Under the pieces are notes generated by a model, which ran no database searches, was not told where the DNA came from, and saw only the letters and a program-made list of their open reading frames with translations. This document shows, one piece after another, positions 23,264-32,293 of a stretch of 43,177 nucleotides of DNA (its first letter is position 1; the number at the start of each line of letters is the position of its first letter). The position numbers and the translations under genes are program-made. The stretch is from SIG565 sp045646145. Its GTDB lineage: Bacteria; Bacillota; Clostridia; Oscillospirales; Acutalibacteraceae. The stretch is taken from contig JAZRKE010000003.1 of NCBI GenBank assembly GCA_045646145.1, forward strand, positions 1 to 43,177, written 5' to 3'.

Positions 23264-23913
23264 TATTTCTTCTCCTTCTTTATTGAGAATTTCTTTTCTG
23301 TGCCGTTTAATATACGCTTAATATTCTCTATATGTCTTAAAATAACCACAAGTCCGCAAATGACCGTTATAACGGTTATTACAAGCGGATTAACACTCTG
23401 TGCAAAACTGCCGCCATAGGCCAATGAGCAGGTAATCCCGACAACAATCAATGTAGCAATTAAGGACGACATCGATACTGTTTTTGAAATAAGCAGACAG
23501 ACTGCAAACCCTATGAGACCTATTATAATAGCCACCGGACAACAAACGGCAAAAATACCAACACTCGTTGCTACCGCCTTGCCTCCACGAAAACCAAAGA
23601 ATACAGGGAAACAATGGCCGAGCATACACGCAAGGCCGCAAAGGAACATACCGTATTCAAAATTAAAGGGTAAAAAGCGGAAAATAATTACACCGAGCAA
23701 GGCCGCTACCGCACCCTTTAAAATATCAAGTGCGAATGTGGCGGCACCGGCGCGCTTGCCTGCAACACGCAGAACATTTGTGGTTCCTGCATTTCCGCTT
23801 CCGAAATCCCTTACATCTACATTATTATATTTCTTTGTGAAGATTACTGCAAAGTTTATGCTACCTATTAAATAGGCAGCAACAACCGTTAAAGCAGCAA
23901 AAAGATAATTCAT
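23263..23913 (-). CDS. plsY: Acyl-phosphate--glycerol-3-phosphate acyltransferase PlsY
   Basis: 216-residue integral membrane acyltransferase making lysophosphatidate from acyl-phosphate and G3P. The three conserved motifs are visible: SGNAGTTNVLR, the FGFRGGKAVATSVG loop and the GHCFPVFF region, plus about five membrane helices. The C-terminus is Lys-rich. It overlaps both der and gpsA by one base. Confidence 0.97.
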   Translation of the reverse strand: MNYLFAALTVVAAYLIGSINFAVIFTKKYNNVDVRDFGSGNAGTTNVLRVAGKRAGAATFALDILKGAVAALLGVIIFRFLPFNFEYGMFLCGLACMLGHCFPVFFGFRGGKAVATSVGIFAVCCPVAIIIGLIGFAVCLLISKTVSMSSLIATLIVVGITCSLAYGGSFAQSVNPLVITVITVICGLVVILRHIENIKRILNGTEKKFSIKKEKK

Positions 23914-25235
23914 TACTTATCGCCCCGTTCTCTTATAACAAACCTGACAGGTGTACCCTCAAGCCCGAAGGTTGAGCGTATCTGATTTTCTAAATAACGC
24001 TGATATGAAAAATGGAAAAGCTCCGCTTTATTGCAGAAGCAGACAAATGTCGGCGGCTTGGTCGACGCCTGAGTGATATAGAATATCTTAAGTCTTTTTC
24101 CCTTATCAGAAGGCGGTTGAACACGCGCCGTAGCATCTGCTAAAACATCATTAAGCATACCTGTGGATATGCGCATTGTGTTCTGAGTGTGAACATATTT
24201 TATAAGGTCGAAAAGGCGGTCGATTCTCTGACCTGTTTTTGCCGAAATAAAGATAATAGGTGCATAGGTCATAAAGGAAAAATCCTTCATAAGCTTTTTG
24301 CGGTAGGCGTCCATAGTGTGTCCGTCCTTATCCACAATATCCCATTTATTAACAGCAATTATACACGCCTTGCCTTGCTCTAAAGCCAGTCCCGCAACCT
24401 TGGAATCCTGTTCGGTAAAACCGTCAGCTCCATCTATCATTATAACACAAACATCACTGCGTTCAATAGCCATTTTTGCTCTGAGCACACTGTATTTTTC
24501 GATTGTATCCTCAACACGCGATTTACGGCGGAGTCCCGCAGTATCAATAAAGTTAAATCTACCGTAATTATTCTCTATTTCGGTGTCAATAGCGTCTCGG
24601 GTAGTACCTGCAACATCCGACACAATCGAGCGCTCTTCACCCGAAATATAATTTATAAGCGAAGATTTACCCGCATTTGGCTTACCGATAACCGCAACAT
24701 TTATAATTTCGGAATCAAGTTCTTCCTCGTCAGAAAAATCAATGTGTGCAAGCGCGGCATCAAGCAAATCACCTGTGCCGTGTCCGTGAACCGAGGAAAC
24801 CGCAATAGGTTCCCCAAGCCCTAAATTATAAAACTCATAAAATTCAAGCGGAATATCACCTATTTTATCGCACTTGTTAACACAAAGCACTATCGGCTTT
24901 CCGCTTTTCTGAAGCATTGCGGCAACATCCATATCTGCCGCCGTAACGCCCGATTTTAAATCGGTAACAAATATTATAACATTTGCCATTTCAATAGCGA
25001 GCTGAGCCTGATTGCGCATACTTCTTAAAATATAGTCATCGGTTTTGGGCTCAATACCGCCTGTATCGATAACCATAAATTTTTTACCTGCCCACTCAGC
25101 CTCACCGTAAATTCTATCTCTCGTAACACCTGGGGTATCGTCAACAATGGAGAGTCTCTTGCCTATCAGTTTATTAAAAAGTGTGGATTTTCCTACATTT
25201 GGTCTACCCACAACCGCTATTACAGGTTTTGCCAT
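23913..25235 (-). CDS. der: Ribosome biogenesis GTPase Der
   Basis: 440-residue double GTPase (EngA) needed for 50S subunit assembly. The first G domain has VVGRPNVGKSTLFNKL, DTPGVTRDR, DTGG and NKCD; the second has VIGKPNAGKSSLIN, GTTRDAID, DTAG and NKWD. The C-terminal KH-like domain ends PVRFVIRERGDK. Length is typical. It starts 2 bp after the DUF512 gene, an order common in Clostridia. Confidence 0.98.
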   Translation of the reverse strand: MAKPVIAVVGRPNVGKSTLFNKLIGKRLSIVDDTPGVTRDRIYGEAEWAGKKFMVIDTGGIEPKTDDYILRSMRNQAQLAIEMANVIIFVTDLKSGVTAADMDVAAMLQKSGKPIVLCVNKCDKIGDIPLEFYEFYNLGLGEPIAVSSVHGHGTGDLLDAALAHIDFSDEEELDSEIINVAVIGKPNAGKSSLINYISGEERSIVSDVAGTTRDAIDTEIENNYGRFNFIDTAGLRRKSRVEDTIEKYSVLRAKMAIERSDVCVIMIDGADGFTEQDSKVAGLALEQGKACIIAVNKWDIVDKDGHTMDAYRKKLMKDFSFMTYAPIIFISAKTGQRIDRLFDLIKYVHTQNTMRISTGMLNDVLADATARVQPPSDKGKRLKIFYITQASTKPPTFVCFCNKAELFHFSYQRYLENQIRSTFGLEGTPVRFVIRERGDK

Positions 25236-25237
25236 TT

Positions 25238-26539
25238 TTACACCTCCCGCGATAAAACTGCATCTAAAAAGTCCTGACCGTTATTATTAACAACCACTAA
25301 TTTAACCTTCAATTCTTTTTCCAACTGCTCTACCGTTACATCATCAAGAAATCTGTCGTTCTCATGCCTTAGCATTGATGAAGGGATAAGCAGTCTGCCG
25401 CCTAAATCCTTGCCCGATAACTGCTTAATGATATCGGTGCCGATAACCAGTCCCGAAACGGTGATTTTGCCACCGAAAAACTCATTTTTTATGGCATAAA
25501 CATCACAATCAATACTGTATTTTTGCCCTATTTTCTCTACAAGGGATTTAATAAGTGGCTCGGCTGCCTCACCTGTGGCAATAGCGCATTTGGGTGCGGC
25601 ACCCGAAAATTCAGTAAATTCCAAAGCATCATTCACTTCGCTTATAAGCAAAGAACACAGTCCCACTCCGTTTTCAAGCTGTAAAAAGTCTCCGTAAAAT
25701 TCAGCTTCAGGAAAAGGCAGCCCCGCTAAAATATAAAATTCGTCGGCACCGTAAACTCGGCGCTCACCGTATTTCCCCAGGCATTTTTCATTATACTTAT
25801 CTATAATACCGAGCGTCTGCTTTGCCCTCTCGGCATCATACGGTGTGATTTCGGGCAAATTCTCACGGTGGCCCGTAAGACCTACCGGCACTGCCGCTAT
25901 ACACTTTACATTACTGAGGTTTGTTAAATCCTCAAGAGAGCGCTCAAGCTCTTTCCCATCATTAACATCGGGCACCAAAACAAGTTGACAGTTAATATCA
26001 ATACCCGCATCGTTAAAACGGTTTATAAGATTTAGCACCTCGCCCGCATTTTTATTCTTCATCATGTGAGCACGAAGCTGAGGATTTGTTGTATGCACCG
26101 AGATATTAATGGGGCTTATGTGCATTTTTATAATACGCTCAACCTCATGTTCGGTAATATTAGTAAGGGTTATGTAGTTGCCGAACAAAAAGGAAAGGCG
26201 CGAATCATCATCCTTAAAATAAAGACTTTCCCTCATACCCTTGGGCATCTGGTCAATAAAGCAGAAAATACACTTGTTTTTACAGCTTTTCTGCTTGTCC
26301 ATTAAATATGTATCAAATAAAAGGCCTATTTCCTCATATTCATTTTTGGATATGGTTTTTGAAAAGGTCTTGCCGTTTCTTAATAAACTTAATTTGAGTC
26401 TTTTATCATTTTCAAAAAAGCGGTAGTCAAGAATGTCCATAATTTCGTTGCCATTAATACTAAGCAGTATGTCCCCGCCTTTTATCCCTTTTTTAAAGGC
26501 AGGAGATTTTTTCTCTACATCCTTTATAATTACAGACAT
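25238..26539 (-). CDS. PDZ-radical SAM-DUF512 protein
   Basis: 433-residue protein. N-terminal PDZ-like domain (IIKDVEKKSPAFKKGIKGGD), then a radical SAM motif CKNKCIFCFID (Cys-x3-Cys-x2-Cys) and a C-terminal DUF512 domain (LPFPEAEFYGDFLQLENGVG, GKITVSGLVIGTDI). The family is widespread next to der in Firmicutes and its reaction is unknown. Start ATG 26539 follows GGGGGAAAG. It heads the operon DUF512-der-plsY-gpsA-sortase; conservation of this order suggests a role near membrane or ribosome assembly, but this is only context. Confidence 0.93.
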   Translation of the reverse strand: MSVIIKDVEKKSPAFKKGIKGGDILLSINGNEIMDILDYRFFENDKRLKLSLLRNGKTFSKTISKNEYEEIGLLFDTYLMDKQKSCKNKCIFCFIDQMPKGMRESLYFKDDDSRLSFLFGNYITLTNITEHEVERIIKMHISPINISVHTTNPQLRAHMMKNKNAGEVLNLINRFNDAGIDINCQLVLVPDVNDGKELERSLEDLTNLSNVKCIAAVPVGLTGHRENLPEITPYDAERAKQTLGIIDKYNEKCLGKYGERRVYGADEFYILAGLPFPEAEFYGDFLQLENGVGLCSLLISEVNDALEFTEFSGAAPKCAIATGEAAEPLIKSLVEKIGQKYSIDCDVYAIKNEFFGGKITVSGLVIGTDIIKQLSGKDLGGRLLIPSSMLRHENDRFLDDVTVEQLEKELKVKLVVVNNNGQDFLDAVLSREV

Positions 26540-26569
26540 CTTCTCTTTCCCCCTTTTCGATAAATTTTG

Positions 26570-26608
26570 CGTTAAAACAAAATAGAGGAGGATATCCTTC
26601 CCCCTCTA
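26570..26608 (-). terminator. Terminator after rpmF
   Basis: Imperfect stem TAGAGGGGGA...TCCTCCTCTA followed by TTTTGTTTT on the minus strand. Confidence 0.75.
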
Positions 26609-26636
26609 CCCTAACTTTGCTTAAACTCGGTTATAA

Positions 26637-26819
26637 TTAGTCCTCAACCTTAACTACTTCACGGTCGCCGTAGTAACCGCAAGCAGCGCAGAGTCTGTGA
26701 GGTCTTTTGTACTCGCCGCAACGTGAGCACTTAACAAGTGTGGGAGCGGTAAGCTTCCATAAATTGTTTCTTCTTTTATCTCTTCTAGCTTTAGAAGTTC
26801 TTCTCTTTGGTACTGCCAT
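26637..26819 (-). CDS. rpmF: 50S ribosomal protein L32
   Basis: 60-residue L32 beginning MAVPKRRTSKARRDKRR, with a zinc ribbon from Cys31/Cys34 and Cys44/Cys47 (CSRC, CAAC), so the zinc-binding form. Start ATG has AAGGAG upstream. It follows yceD by 25 bp, the usual bacterial pair. Confidence 0.98.
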   Translation of the reverse strand: MAVPKRRTSKARRDKRRNNLWKLTAPTLVKCSRCGEYKRPHRLCAACGYYGDREVVKVED

Positions 26820-26844
26820 TTAAAACACTCCTTAAAAGTAATAA

Positions 26845-27339
26845 TTAATCTAAAAGTTCTTTGAGCGCCGCAAGTCTGGGGTCAATCTGCTTTTTGTTGC
26901 AATTGCAGGTATCTTTATTAAGATTTGTTCCGCACTGTGAACATAGCCCCTTACAATCCGGTTTACACAAATGCTTCATCGGGATTTGGAGCATCACATC
27001 GGTTCTGCAGAGCTCTGCCAAGTTAAGCTCCTTTTCTTCTACCAGCAAGATATTTTCGTTATCCTCATTTTCTTGTTCAGTTACGAGAATATACTCCCTA
27101 TCAACCAAAATACGCTCGTTGCAATTGGTAGCACAACGGTCGCACGGCGCTGTATAGTCGGCTTCACCTTTGATTTCAAGTGTAACCACATCGGCACTGT
27201 TTTTAAGTGTTACATAAAATTCTATCGGCTTTAAGAAAGGTTTGTTTCCGAAAAACTCTACATCACTTAAATCTAAACTGAATTGGGTCGTTTCGCAATA
27301 TCTTTCGAAAGAAAAAGCCTTCTTTAAATCTAAAATCAC
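26845..27339 (-). CDS. yceD: YceD family protein (DUF177)
   Basis: 164-residue DUF177/YceD protein, a family linked to 23S rRNA accumulation and found upstream of rpmF. The core shows CDRCATNCNERI and then KHLCKPDCKGLCSQCGTN, a Cys-rich segment typical of the family that may bind metal. The start is GTG 27339 with GGGGTG five bases upstream. A fully consensus promoter lies 30 bp before it. Confidence 0.93.
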   Translation of the reverse strand: MILDLKKAFSFERYCETTQFSLDLSDVEFFGNKPFLKPIEFYVTLKNSADVVTLEIKGEADYTAPCDRCATNCNERILVDREYILVTEQENEDNENILLVEEKELNLAELCRTDVMLQIPMKHLCKPDCKGLCSQCGTNLNKDTCNCNKKQIDPRLAALKELLD

Positions 27340-27366
27340 GAAATCACCCCAATTTTCACGATATAT

Positions 27367-27395
27367 ATTATATATGTGCTCTGCCGTTTTGTCAA
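27367..27395 (-). promoter_or_regulatory. Consensus promoter of yceD-rpmF
   Basis: Minus strand TTGACA (27395-27390), 17-bp spacer, TATAAT (27372-27367). Confidence 0.88.
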
Positions 27396-27416
27396 GGCTT
27401 TTTTAATATATGTATT

Positions 27417-27452
27417 TATTAAAAAAGCAGCACCGTTTTTTCGGTGCTGCTT
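27417..27452 (-). terminator. Terminator after small P-loop gene
   Basis: 11-bp perfect stem AAGCAGCACCG / CGGTGCTGCTT with a 6-base loop and a T-run on the minus strand. Confidence 0.92.
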
Positions 27453-27461
27453 AAGGCCTGA

Positions 27462-27878
27462 TTAAAGTTTTTCTGCAATCTCGAAAATCTTCGCAGGAAG
27501 GTCCGTCTCGTCTGCAGAAATTGTAAAGCAGAAGTTTACGTGGCTATCTTCTGCGAGAGCCGATACTCTGTCAAGAAAATCTGCAAGCTCGTTATAGTCT
27601 CTTGAGCCGATGCGAAGAGTTGCATCACCGAAAATATCGGTTACGTCGTGGTTGCCTGCGTTAATACCTGCGAGCATACCGTAATATTCGCCGTAGCCCT
27701 TAATGCCGAAATCTTCACTGTTTATAAGTCTTGCCTTATGCTTTATACTAAAGCGCAGATTTTCTCCCTGCTCAATACATACAACGTTGCCCTTACTGGA
27801 TTCTGCAGCCAAATTTACTAAGTCTATTAATTTCTTAGTTTTACCTGAACCCTTTTTTCCAACGATAAGTTTAATCAT
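27462..27878 (-). CDS. Small P-loop NTPase-like protein of unknown role
   Basis: 138 residues starting MIKLIVGKKGSGKTKKLID: a Walker A motif (GKKGSGKT) at the very N-terminus. A clear Walker B is not evident; FCFTISADETDLP near the C-terminus is the likely strand-acid region. Start ATG 27878 is chosen because AAGGAG lies 9 bases upstream; ATG 27887 would be too close to it. Length is about half that of typical ATPases, so it may be a single-domain binder. It follows pgi by about 50 bp and ends at a strong terminator. I do not recognise a function. Confidence 0.8.
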   Translation of the reverse strand: MIKLIVGKKGSGKTKKLIDLVNLAAESSKGNVVCIEQGENLRFSIKHKARLINSEDFGIKGYGEYYGMLAGINAGNHDVTDIFGDATLRIGSRDYNELADFLDRVSALAEDSHVNFCFTISADETDLPAKIFEIAEKL

Positions 27879-27929
27879 AATTGCCATCTCCTTTATATTT
27901 TACCGCTCAAGAGCGGATATTTTACTCTG

Positions 27930-29270
27930 CTATTTGCCAAGTCTTGCTTCGAGCTCTGCCTTCATATCCTCATAACCGGGCTTACCGAGTAAAGCGAACA
28001 TATTCTTCTTGTAGCTCTCAACTCCGGGTTGGTCGAAGGGATTAACGCCTAACATATAACCCGAAATAGCGCAAGCCTTTTCGAAGAAATAGATAAGTCT
28101 GCCGAGGTTTTCCTCGTCTGCCTTATCAACCGAAATTACAAAGCTCGGTGTTCCTCCGTCGGCGTGAGCAAGAACAGTCCCCTCAAAAGCCTTTTCATTA
28201 ACAAACGACATCGGTTTGCCTGCTAAGAAGTTAAGACCGTCGCCATTAGTTTCCTCTTGCTCAATAATAACATCACTGCCGCAATCATTTACAGTGATAA
28301 CGGTTTCAAACAGCATTCTTCTGCCGTCCTGAATATACTGACCCATAGAGTGAAGGTCGGTGGAGAATGTAACGGATGCGGGAAATAGGCCCTTATTGTC
28401 CTTACCCTCACTCTCTCCGTAAAGCTGCTTCCACCATTCTGCTAACTGTGTAAGGCGGGGCTCATAGGACACGAGCATTTCAATCGCTTTACCCTTGCGG
28501 TACATAGCGTTTCTGGCGGCGGCGTACATATAGCAGTCGTTAGAATATAAATCAGGATTGGAATATTCCTCTTCTGCTGCCTTAGCGCCTGCCATTAAAG
28601 CGTCAATATCGGCGCCTGCGGCGGCTATCGGTAAAAGGCCAACGGCTGTAAGAACAGAAAATCTTCCTCCTACATCATCCGGCACTACAAAGCACTCATA
28701 ACCCTTTTCGTCGGCAAGAGCCTTAAGTGTTCCGCGAGACTTGTCGGTTGTGCAGTAGATACGCTTAGCAGCTTCCGTCTCCCCGTAGCGCTCCTCCATC
28801 AGCTTTCTGAAAACTCTGAAAGCTACGGCGGGCTCGGTGGTGGTACCCGATTTTGAAATTATGTTTACAGATACACGCTTACCCTCGCAAAGCTGTAAAA
28901 GCTCGTTTAGCGCAGAACCGCTTATGCTGTTACCTGCGAAATAAATTTCGGGGGTGTTTTTAGCTAAGTTGTTATAATAATGGCTCTTTAAAAACTCTAT
29001 TGCGGCGCGAGCACCGAGGTATGAACCACCAATACCGATTACTACCAGAACATCGGTATCGCTTTGTATCTTCTGAGCTGCCTTTTTAATTCTTGCAAAC
29101 TCATCTTTATCATAGTTTGTGGGAAGATTTACCCAACCGAGAAAATCGTTACCAAGTCCGTTTTTATTTTTAACTGTTTCGTGTGCGGCGGCTACCTGAG
29201 TCTCCAAGCCCTTTATATCATTTTCTCTTAAAAAATCCTTCGCATAGGAAATGCTGAATTTAATTGCCAT
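27930..29270 (-). CDS. pgi: Glucose-6-phosphate isomerase
   Basis: 446-residue glycolytic isomerase converting glucose-6-phosphate and fructose-6-phosphate. Motifs: VIGIGGSYLGARAAIEFL, the phosphate-binding SKSGTTTEP, GGRFSVLTAVGLLPIA and QPGVESYKKNMFALLG with the catalytic Lys. Length fits the Gram-positive short form. Own promoter upstream; GGAGGC is a little far (12 bases) from ATG 29270. Confidence 0.98.
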   Translation of the reverse strand: MAIKFSISYAKDFLRENDIKGLETQVAAAHETVKNKNGLGNDFLGWVNLPTNYDKDEFARIKKAAQKIQSDTDVLVVIGIGGSYLGARAAIEFLKSHYYNNLAKNTPEIYFAGNSISGSALNELLQLCEGKRVSVNIISKSGTTTEPAVAFRVFRKLMEERYGETEAAKRIYCTTDKSRGTLKALADEKGYECFVVPDDVGGRFSVLTAVGLLPIAAAGADIDALMAGAKAAEEEYSNPDLYSNDCYMYAAARNAMYRKGKAIEMLVSYEPRLTQLAEWWKQLYGESEGKDNKGLFPASVTFSTDLHSMGQYIQDGRRMLFETVITVNDCGSDVIIEQEETNGDGLNFLAGKPMSFVNEKAFEGTVLAHADGGTPSFVISVDKADEENLGRLIYFFEKACAISGYMLGVNPFDQPGVESYKKNMFALLGKPGYEDMKAELEARLGK

Positions 29271-29305
29271 TGTGTGAAGTACGCCTCCAATATTTTATTA
29301 ATTAT

Positions 29306-29334
29306 ATTTTACACTAAAAACATATCTTTTTCAA
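29306..29334 (-). promoter_or_regulatory. Promoter of pgi
   Basis: Minus strand TTGAAA (29334-29329), 17-bp spacer, TAAAAT (29311-29306). Confidence 0.7.
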
Positions 29335-29362
29335 TATAAATATTGGAAATTTTTAAATTTGT

Positions 29363-30574
29363 TTACATTGTAAAGAGCGCTCTTAGTAACATTTTGAGTG
29401 TAAATCCAAAAGAAAGCTTCGGAACGTCGCATTTTGCCTTTAAATTAATAACGCCAAGCTCTGTATCCCCCGAATTTACATAGACACACCCAACCGTGTC
29501 CCCCTCGTTTATAGGGGCCGACACATATTCAGGTAGCTCTATATTCTGAGTAATACTGCCCTTATTGCTTTTCTTTAAAAGCACATTAATGCCGCCGTCG
29601 GCATAAAGCTCTACAAAATCCTGAACACCACCCTGCACCTCCACGCTTACGGGAACGTCGGACTGATATTCGATATAGGAAAAGCTATAGTTTGCAAAAC
29701 CGTAATTAAGCAGTTTTCTTGCCGCTTCAAAACGATCGGCACTGGTATCTCCCTTCATAACCACAGCTACAAGGCTCATACCGTCGCGCTCAGCGGTGGC
29801 GGAAAGACAATACCCCGCCGTTGAGGTTGTGCCCGTTTTAAGCCCTGTGCAGCCCTCGTAAAAACGAACCAATTTATTTGTATTTACAAGCTCACTCTTA
29901 CCGTCTCTGAGCGAGTCCATCCAAACGGTTGAATACCTTTTTACAATTTCGTGCTTTATAAGCTCTGCCGACATAATGGCTACATCGTGTGCTGTTGTTA
30001 AATGGCCCTCAGCGTCAAGGCCTGTTGTGTTCTTAAATGTAGTGTTAATCATTCCAAGTTCACTTGCTCGCTCGTTCATCATAACAACGAAAGATTCCTC
30101 ACTGCCTGCAACCGTCTCGGCTAAAGCCACCGTTGCATCGTTGGCAGAGGCTATAAAACAAGCTTTTAAAAGGTCGTCTACCGACATTTGTTCCCCTGGT
30201 TCAAGCCAGATTTGTGAACCACCCATACTGCAGGCGTACTCACTTGCCGTTATAATGTCATCTGTGTTTATAACACCATTATCTATCGCCTCAACTATAA
30301 GTAGCAGCGACATTATTTTGGTTATTGAAGCAGGCGCTAATTTTTCATCCGAATTACTTTCATAAAGTATCTGCATAGTATTGGGCTCTAAAAGTATTGC
30401 TGACTTTGCCTTTAAATCGAGCACTTGACCGACCGCGGCAGGCGCCTCTGCTGATACAGGGAGTGGAGTGAACAGCTCCTCATCTATATATTCGCTTGAA
30501 ACTGTAGTGCTGTTTGCCGATACGGTAAAGAAAGCCAAACAATAGCACAGCACTATTGATATAAAAAACTTCAT
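29363..30574 (-). CDS. D-alanyl-D-alanine carboxypeptidase (PBP5/DacF type)
   Basis: 403-residue secreted serine peptidase that trims the terminal D-Ala of peptidoglycan stem peptides. Signal peptide MKFFISIVLCYCLAFFTVSA, then the three active-site motifs: SxxK as ASITK, SxN as SAN and KTG as LKTGTTS. The C-terminal domain follows and ends in a hydrophobic/amphipathic segment (FTLKMLLRALFTM) that anchors it to the membrane. The start is ATG 30574, with GGAGG 8 bases upstream; upstream in-frame TTG is part of that site. It follows the LUD-domain gene by 48 bp with no clear terminator between. Confidence 0.95.
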   Translation of the reverse strand: MKFFISIVLCYCLAFFTVSANSTTVSSEYIDEELFTPLPVSAEAPAAVGQVLDLKAKSAILLEPNTMQILYESNSDEKLAPASITKIMSLLLIVEAIDNGVINTDDIITASEYACSMGGSQIWLEPGEQMSVDDLLKACFIASANDATVALAETVAGSEESFVVMMNERASELGMINTTFKNTTGLDAEGHLTTAHDVAIMSAELIKHEIVKRYSTVWMDSLRDGKSELVNTNKLVRFYEGCTGLKTGTTSTAGYCLSATAERDGMSLVAVVMKGDTSADRFEAARKLLNYGFANYSFSYIEYQSDVPVSVEVQGGVQDFVELYADGGINVLLKKSNKGSITQNIELPEYVSAPINEGDTVGCVYVNSGDTELGVINLKAKCDVPKLSFGFTLKMLLRALFTM

Positions 30575-30622
30575 CTTACATACCTCCAAAAAAAGATATG
30601 CAAAATGAAGTTATTTAATCAC

Positions 30623-31252
30623 CTAAAAGCCTAATTCTTCCTCGCAGATGAGAACTTTTATTCGGTTTTTCTCACGCTGATAAGTCGACACTACATAGTT
30701 ACAGCATATTCGGGCGTCACTGCCGCAGCCCGAAGCGATAGCGCCGTTTTCTGCCGCTATACACACACCCTTTTCTCTACAGTAAGTATCACAGTTAAGA
30801 CGTACAGTATTCTTTGGTGCCGCTACCGTTTTAACCCTGAGTAGCGCCTCTGGAATATCCTTAACAATTTTGTTCTTACCCACAACCATTATTACATTAC
30901 TCGGTCCATACATTATGGCTGCGACTCTGTTGGATCGTCCGTCAACATTAACAAGCTCTCCGTTTTCTGTAAGTGCATTTGCCGAGCAGAAGAAATAGTC
31001 AGCCGTAAAATAATCAGCAATCATCCGCTTTTCTTCCGCTTCGTTTTTGGGAGCAAAGCGGTCGATATAATTATACTTTTCTTGTTTTATTAAATCCATA
31101 ATACCGCTATCTATAAGCGTCTGTGAGCCGCCGTTTGATATTTTGGCACCCTCGGGCAAAAGCGCTTCAACATACTCGTAAATTTCACGGGCAGTAGTAA
31201 AATAGTGCGCCTCTATATTATGTTTTTCGAGTGCCTTTATAATATTCTCCAT
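30623..31252 (-). CDS. LUD-domain protein (LutC/YkgG-like)
   Basis: 209-residue protein with the LUD fold of lactate-utilisation subunits. Recognisable parts are ISNGGSQTLIDSGIMDLI, YFFCSANALTENGELVNVDG and VMVVGKNKIVKD. LutC-type proteins act with LutA and LutB in iron-sulphur lactate oxidation, but neither partner is in this window. The C-terminal part has several Cys (CDTYC, GVC, CGSDARICC) and may hold a metal site. Its start overlaps the mnmA stop by one base. Confidence 0.88.
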   Translation of the reverse strand: MENIIKALEKHNIEAHYFTTAREIYEYVEALLPEGAKISNGGSQTLIDSGIMDLIKQEKYNYIDRFAPKNEAEEKRMIADYFTADYFFCSANALTENGELVNVDGRSNRVAAIMYGPSNVIMVVGKNKIVKDIPEALLRVKTVAAPKNTVRLNCDTYCREKGVCIAAENGAIASGCGSDARICCNYVVSTYQREKNRIKVLICEEELGF

Positions 31253-32292
31253 TAATTTTCACCCTTTACTATAATTCCGCCGCCAAGCACGGTGTCTCCT
31301 GAATAAAACACCGCTGCCTGTCCGGGTGTCGCCGCGCGCTGAGGCTCTTTGAATTCAACCAGCACACCATCCTCGATTTTGGTTATAACGGCGGGCTGTG
31401 GTGCCATAGAATATCTGAGTTTTACCTCAGCTTCAATAGGCTCTCTAATATCCTCGCCCGAAATAAAGCTCACGTCTTGCACCTTTACTCTTTTTGAAAA
31501 AAGGAACTCCTCATCGCCTAAAATCACAGTATTCTCTTGAGCATTTTTGCTTATTACAAACTGAGGCTTCCCGAGCGCTATACCGAGTCCCTTGCGCTGA
31601 CCTATAGTGTAATTAATAATACCGTTATGCTCACCTAAAATTTTACCGTTTAAATCGATAAAATCACCCTTGGCACTTTTCTTTCCCGTAGCTTTTTCAA
31701 TGAATGCAGCATAATCCTTATCGGGTACAAAGCATATATCCTGACTGTCCTTTTTCTTGGCATTTATAAGCCCGTAACTTTCGGCACCTTGACGAATTTG
31801 CGACTTTGTATATTCACCTAACGGTAAAAGAATATGCTTAAGCTGCTCTTGTGTTAGAAAATAAAGCACATAAGACTGGTCCTTGCTTGGATCGGCAGCT
31901 TTAAGCAATTCATATCGCTCGGTATCCTCATTAAACCTTATTCGAGCATAATGTCCTGTTGCAATATAATCAAAGCCATTTTCTTTGGCAAATTCGAGAA
32001 AAGCCCCGAATTTCATTTTTTTATTGCAGTCAATACAAGGGTTAGGAGTTAGGGCAGAAAAATAATCATCTATAAATTTTCCGATTATCTGCTCTTTGAA
32101 TTCAGCCCTCTTATCAAGACAGAAAAACTGCATTCCGAGTGCATTCGCAACAGCCTCGGCATCATTTATAGCCTCATTTCCGCACAGGCTCATAATAGAC
32201 CCCGAACAATCATAACCTTTTTCTCTTAGAAGTTGTGCAGCAAAGGAGGAATCTACACCTCCCGACATTGCAACTAAAACCTTGTTACCCAT
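31252..32292 (-). CDS. mnmA: tRNA-specific 2-thiouridylase MnmA
   Basis: 346-residue enzyme that thiolates U34 of tRNA-Lys, -Glu and -Gln. PP-loop VAMSGGVDSSFAAQL at the N-terminus; catalytic Cys pair in NPCIDCNKKMKFG and SQDICFVPD; C-terminal beta-barrel domains follow (IGQRKGLGIA, QRAATPGQAAVFY). Length is normal. One base separates it from secA. Confidence 0.97.
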   Translation of the reverse strand: MGNKVLVAMSGGVDSSFAAQLLREKGYDCSGSIMSLCGNEAINDAEAVANALGMQFFCLDKRAEFKEQIIGKFIDDYFSALTPNPCIDCNKKMKFGAFLEFAKENGFDYIATGHYARIRFNEDTERYELLKAADPSKDQSYVLYFLTQEQLKHILLPLGEYTKSQIRQGAESYGLINAKKKDSQDICFVPDKDYAAFIEKATGKKSAKGDFIDLNGKILGEHNGIINYTIGQRKGLGIALGKPQFVISKNAQENTVILGDEEFLFSKRVKVQDVSFISGEDIREPIEAEVKLRYSMAPQPAVITKIEDGVLVEFKEPQRAATPGQAAVFYSGDTVLGGGIIVKGEN

Positions 32293-32293
32293 A

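Noticed and set aside
29345..29380. TTTACAATGTAAA palindrome as terminator of the carboxypeptidase gene
   Set aside because: Short AT stem overlapping the coding end without a proper T-run.
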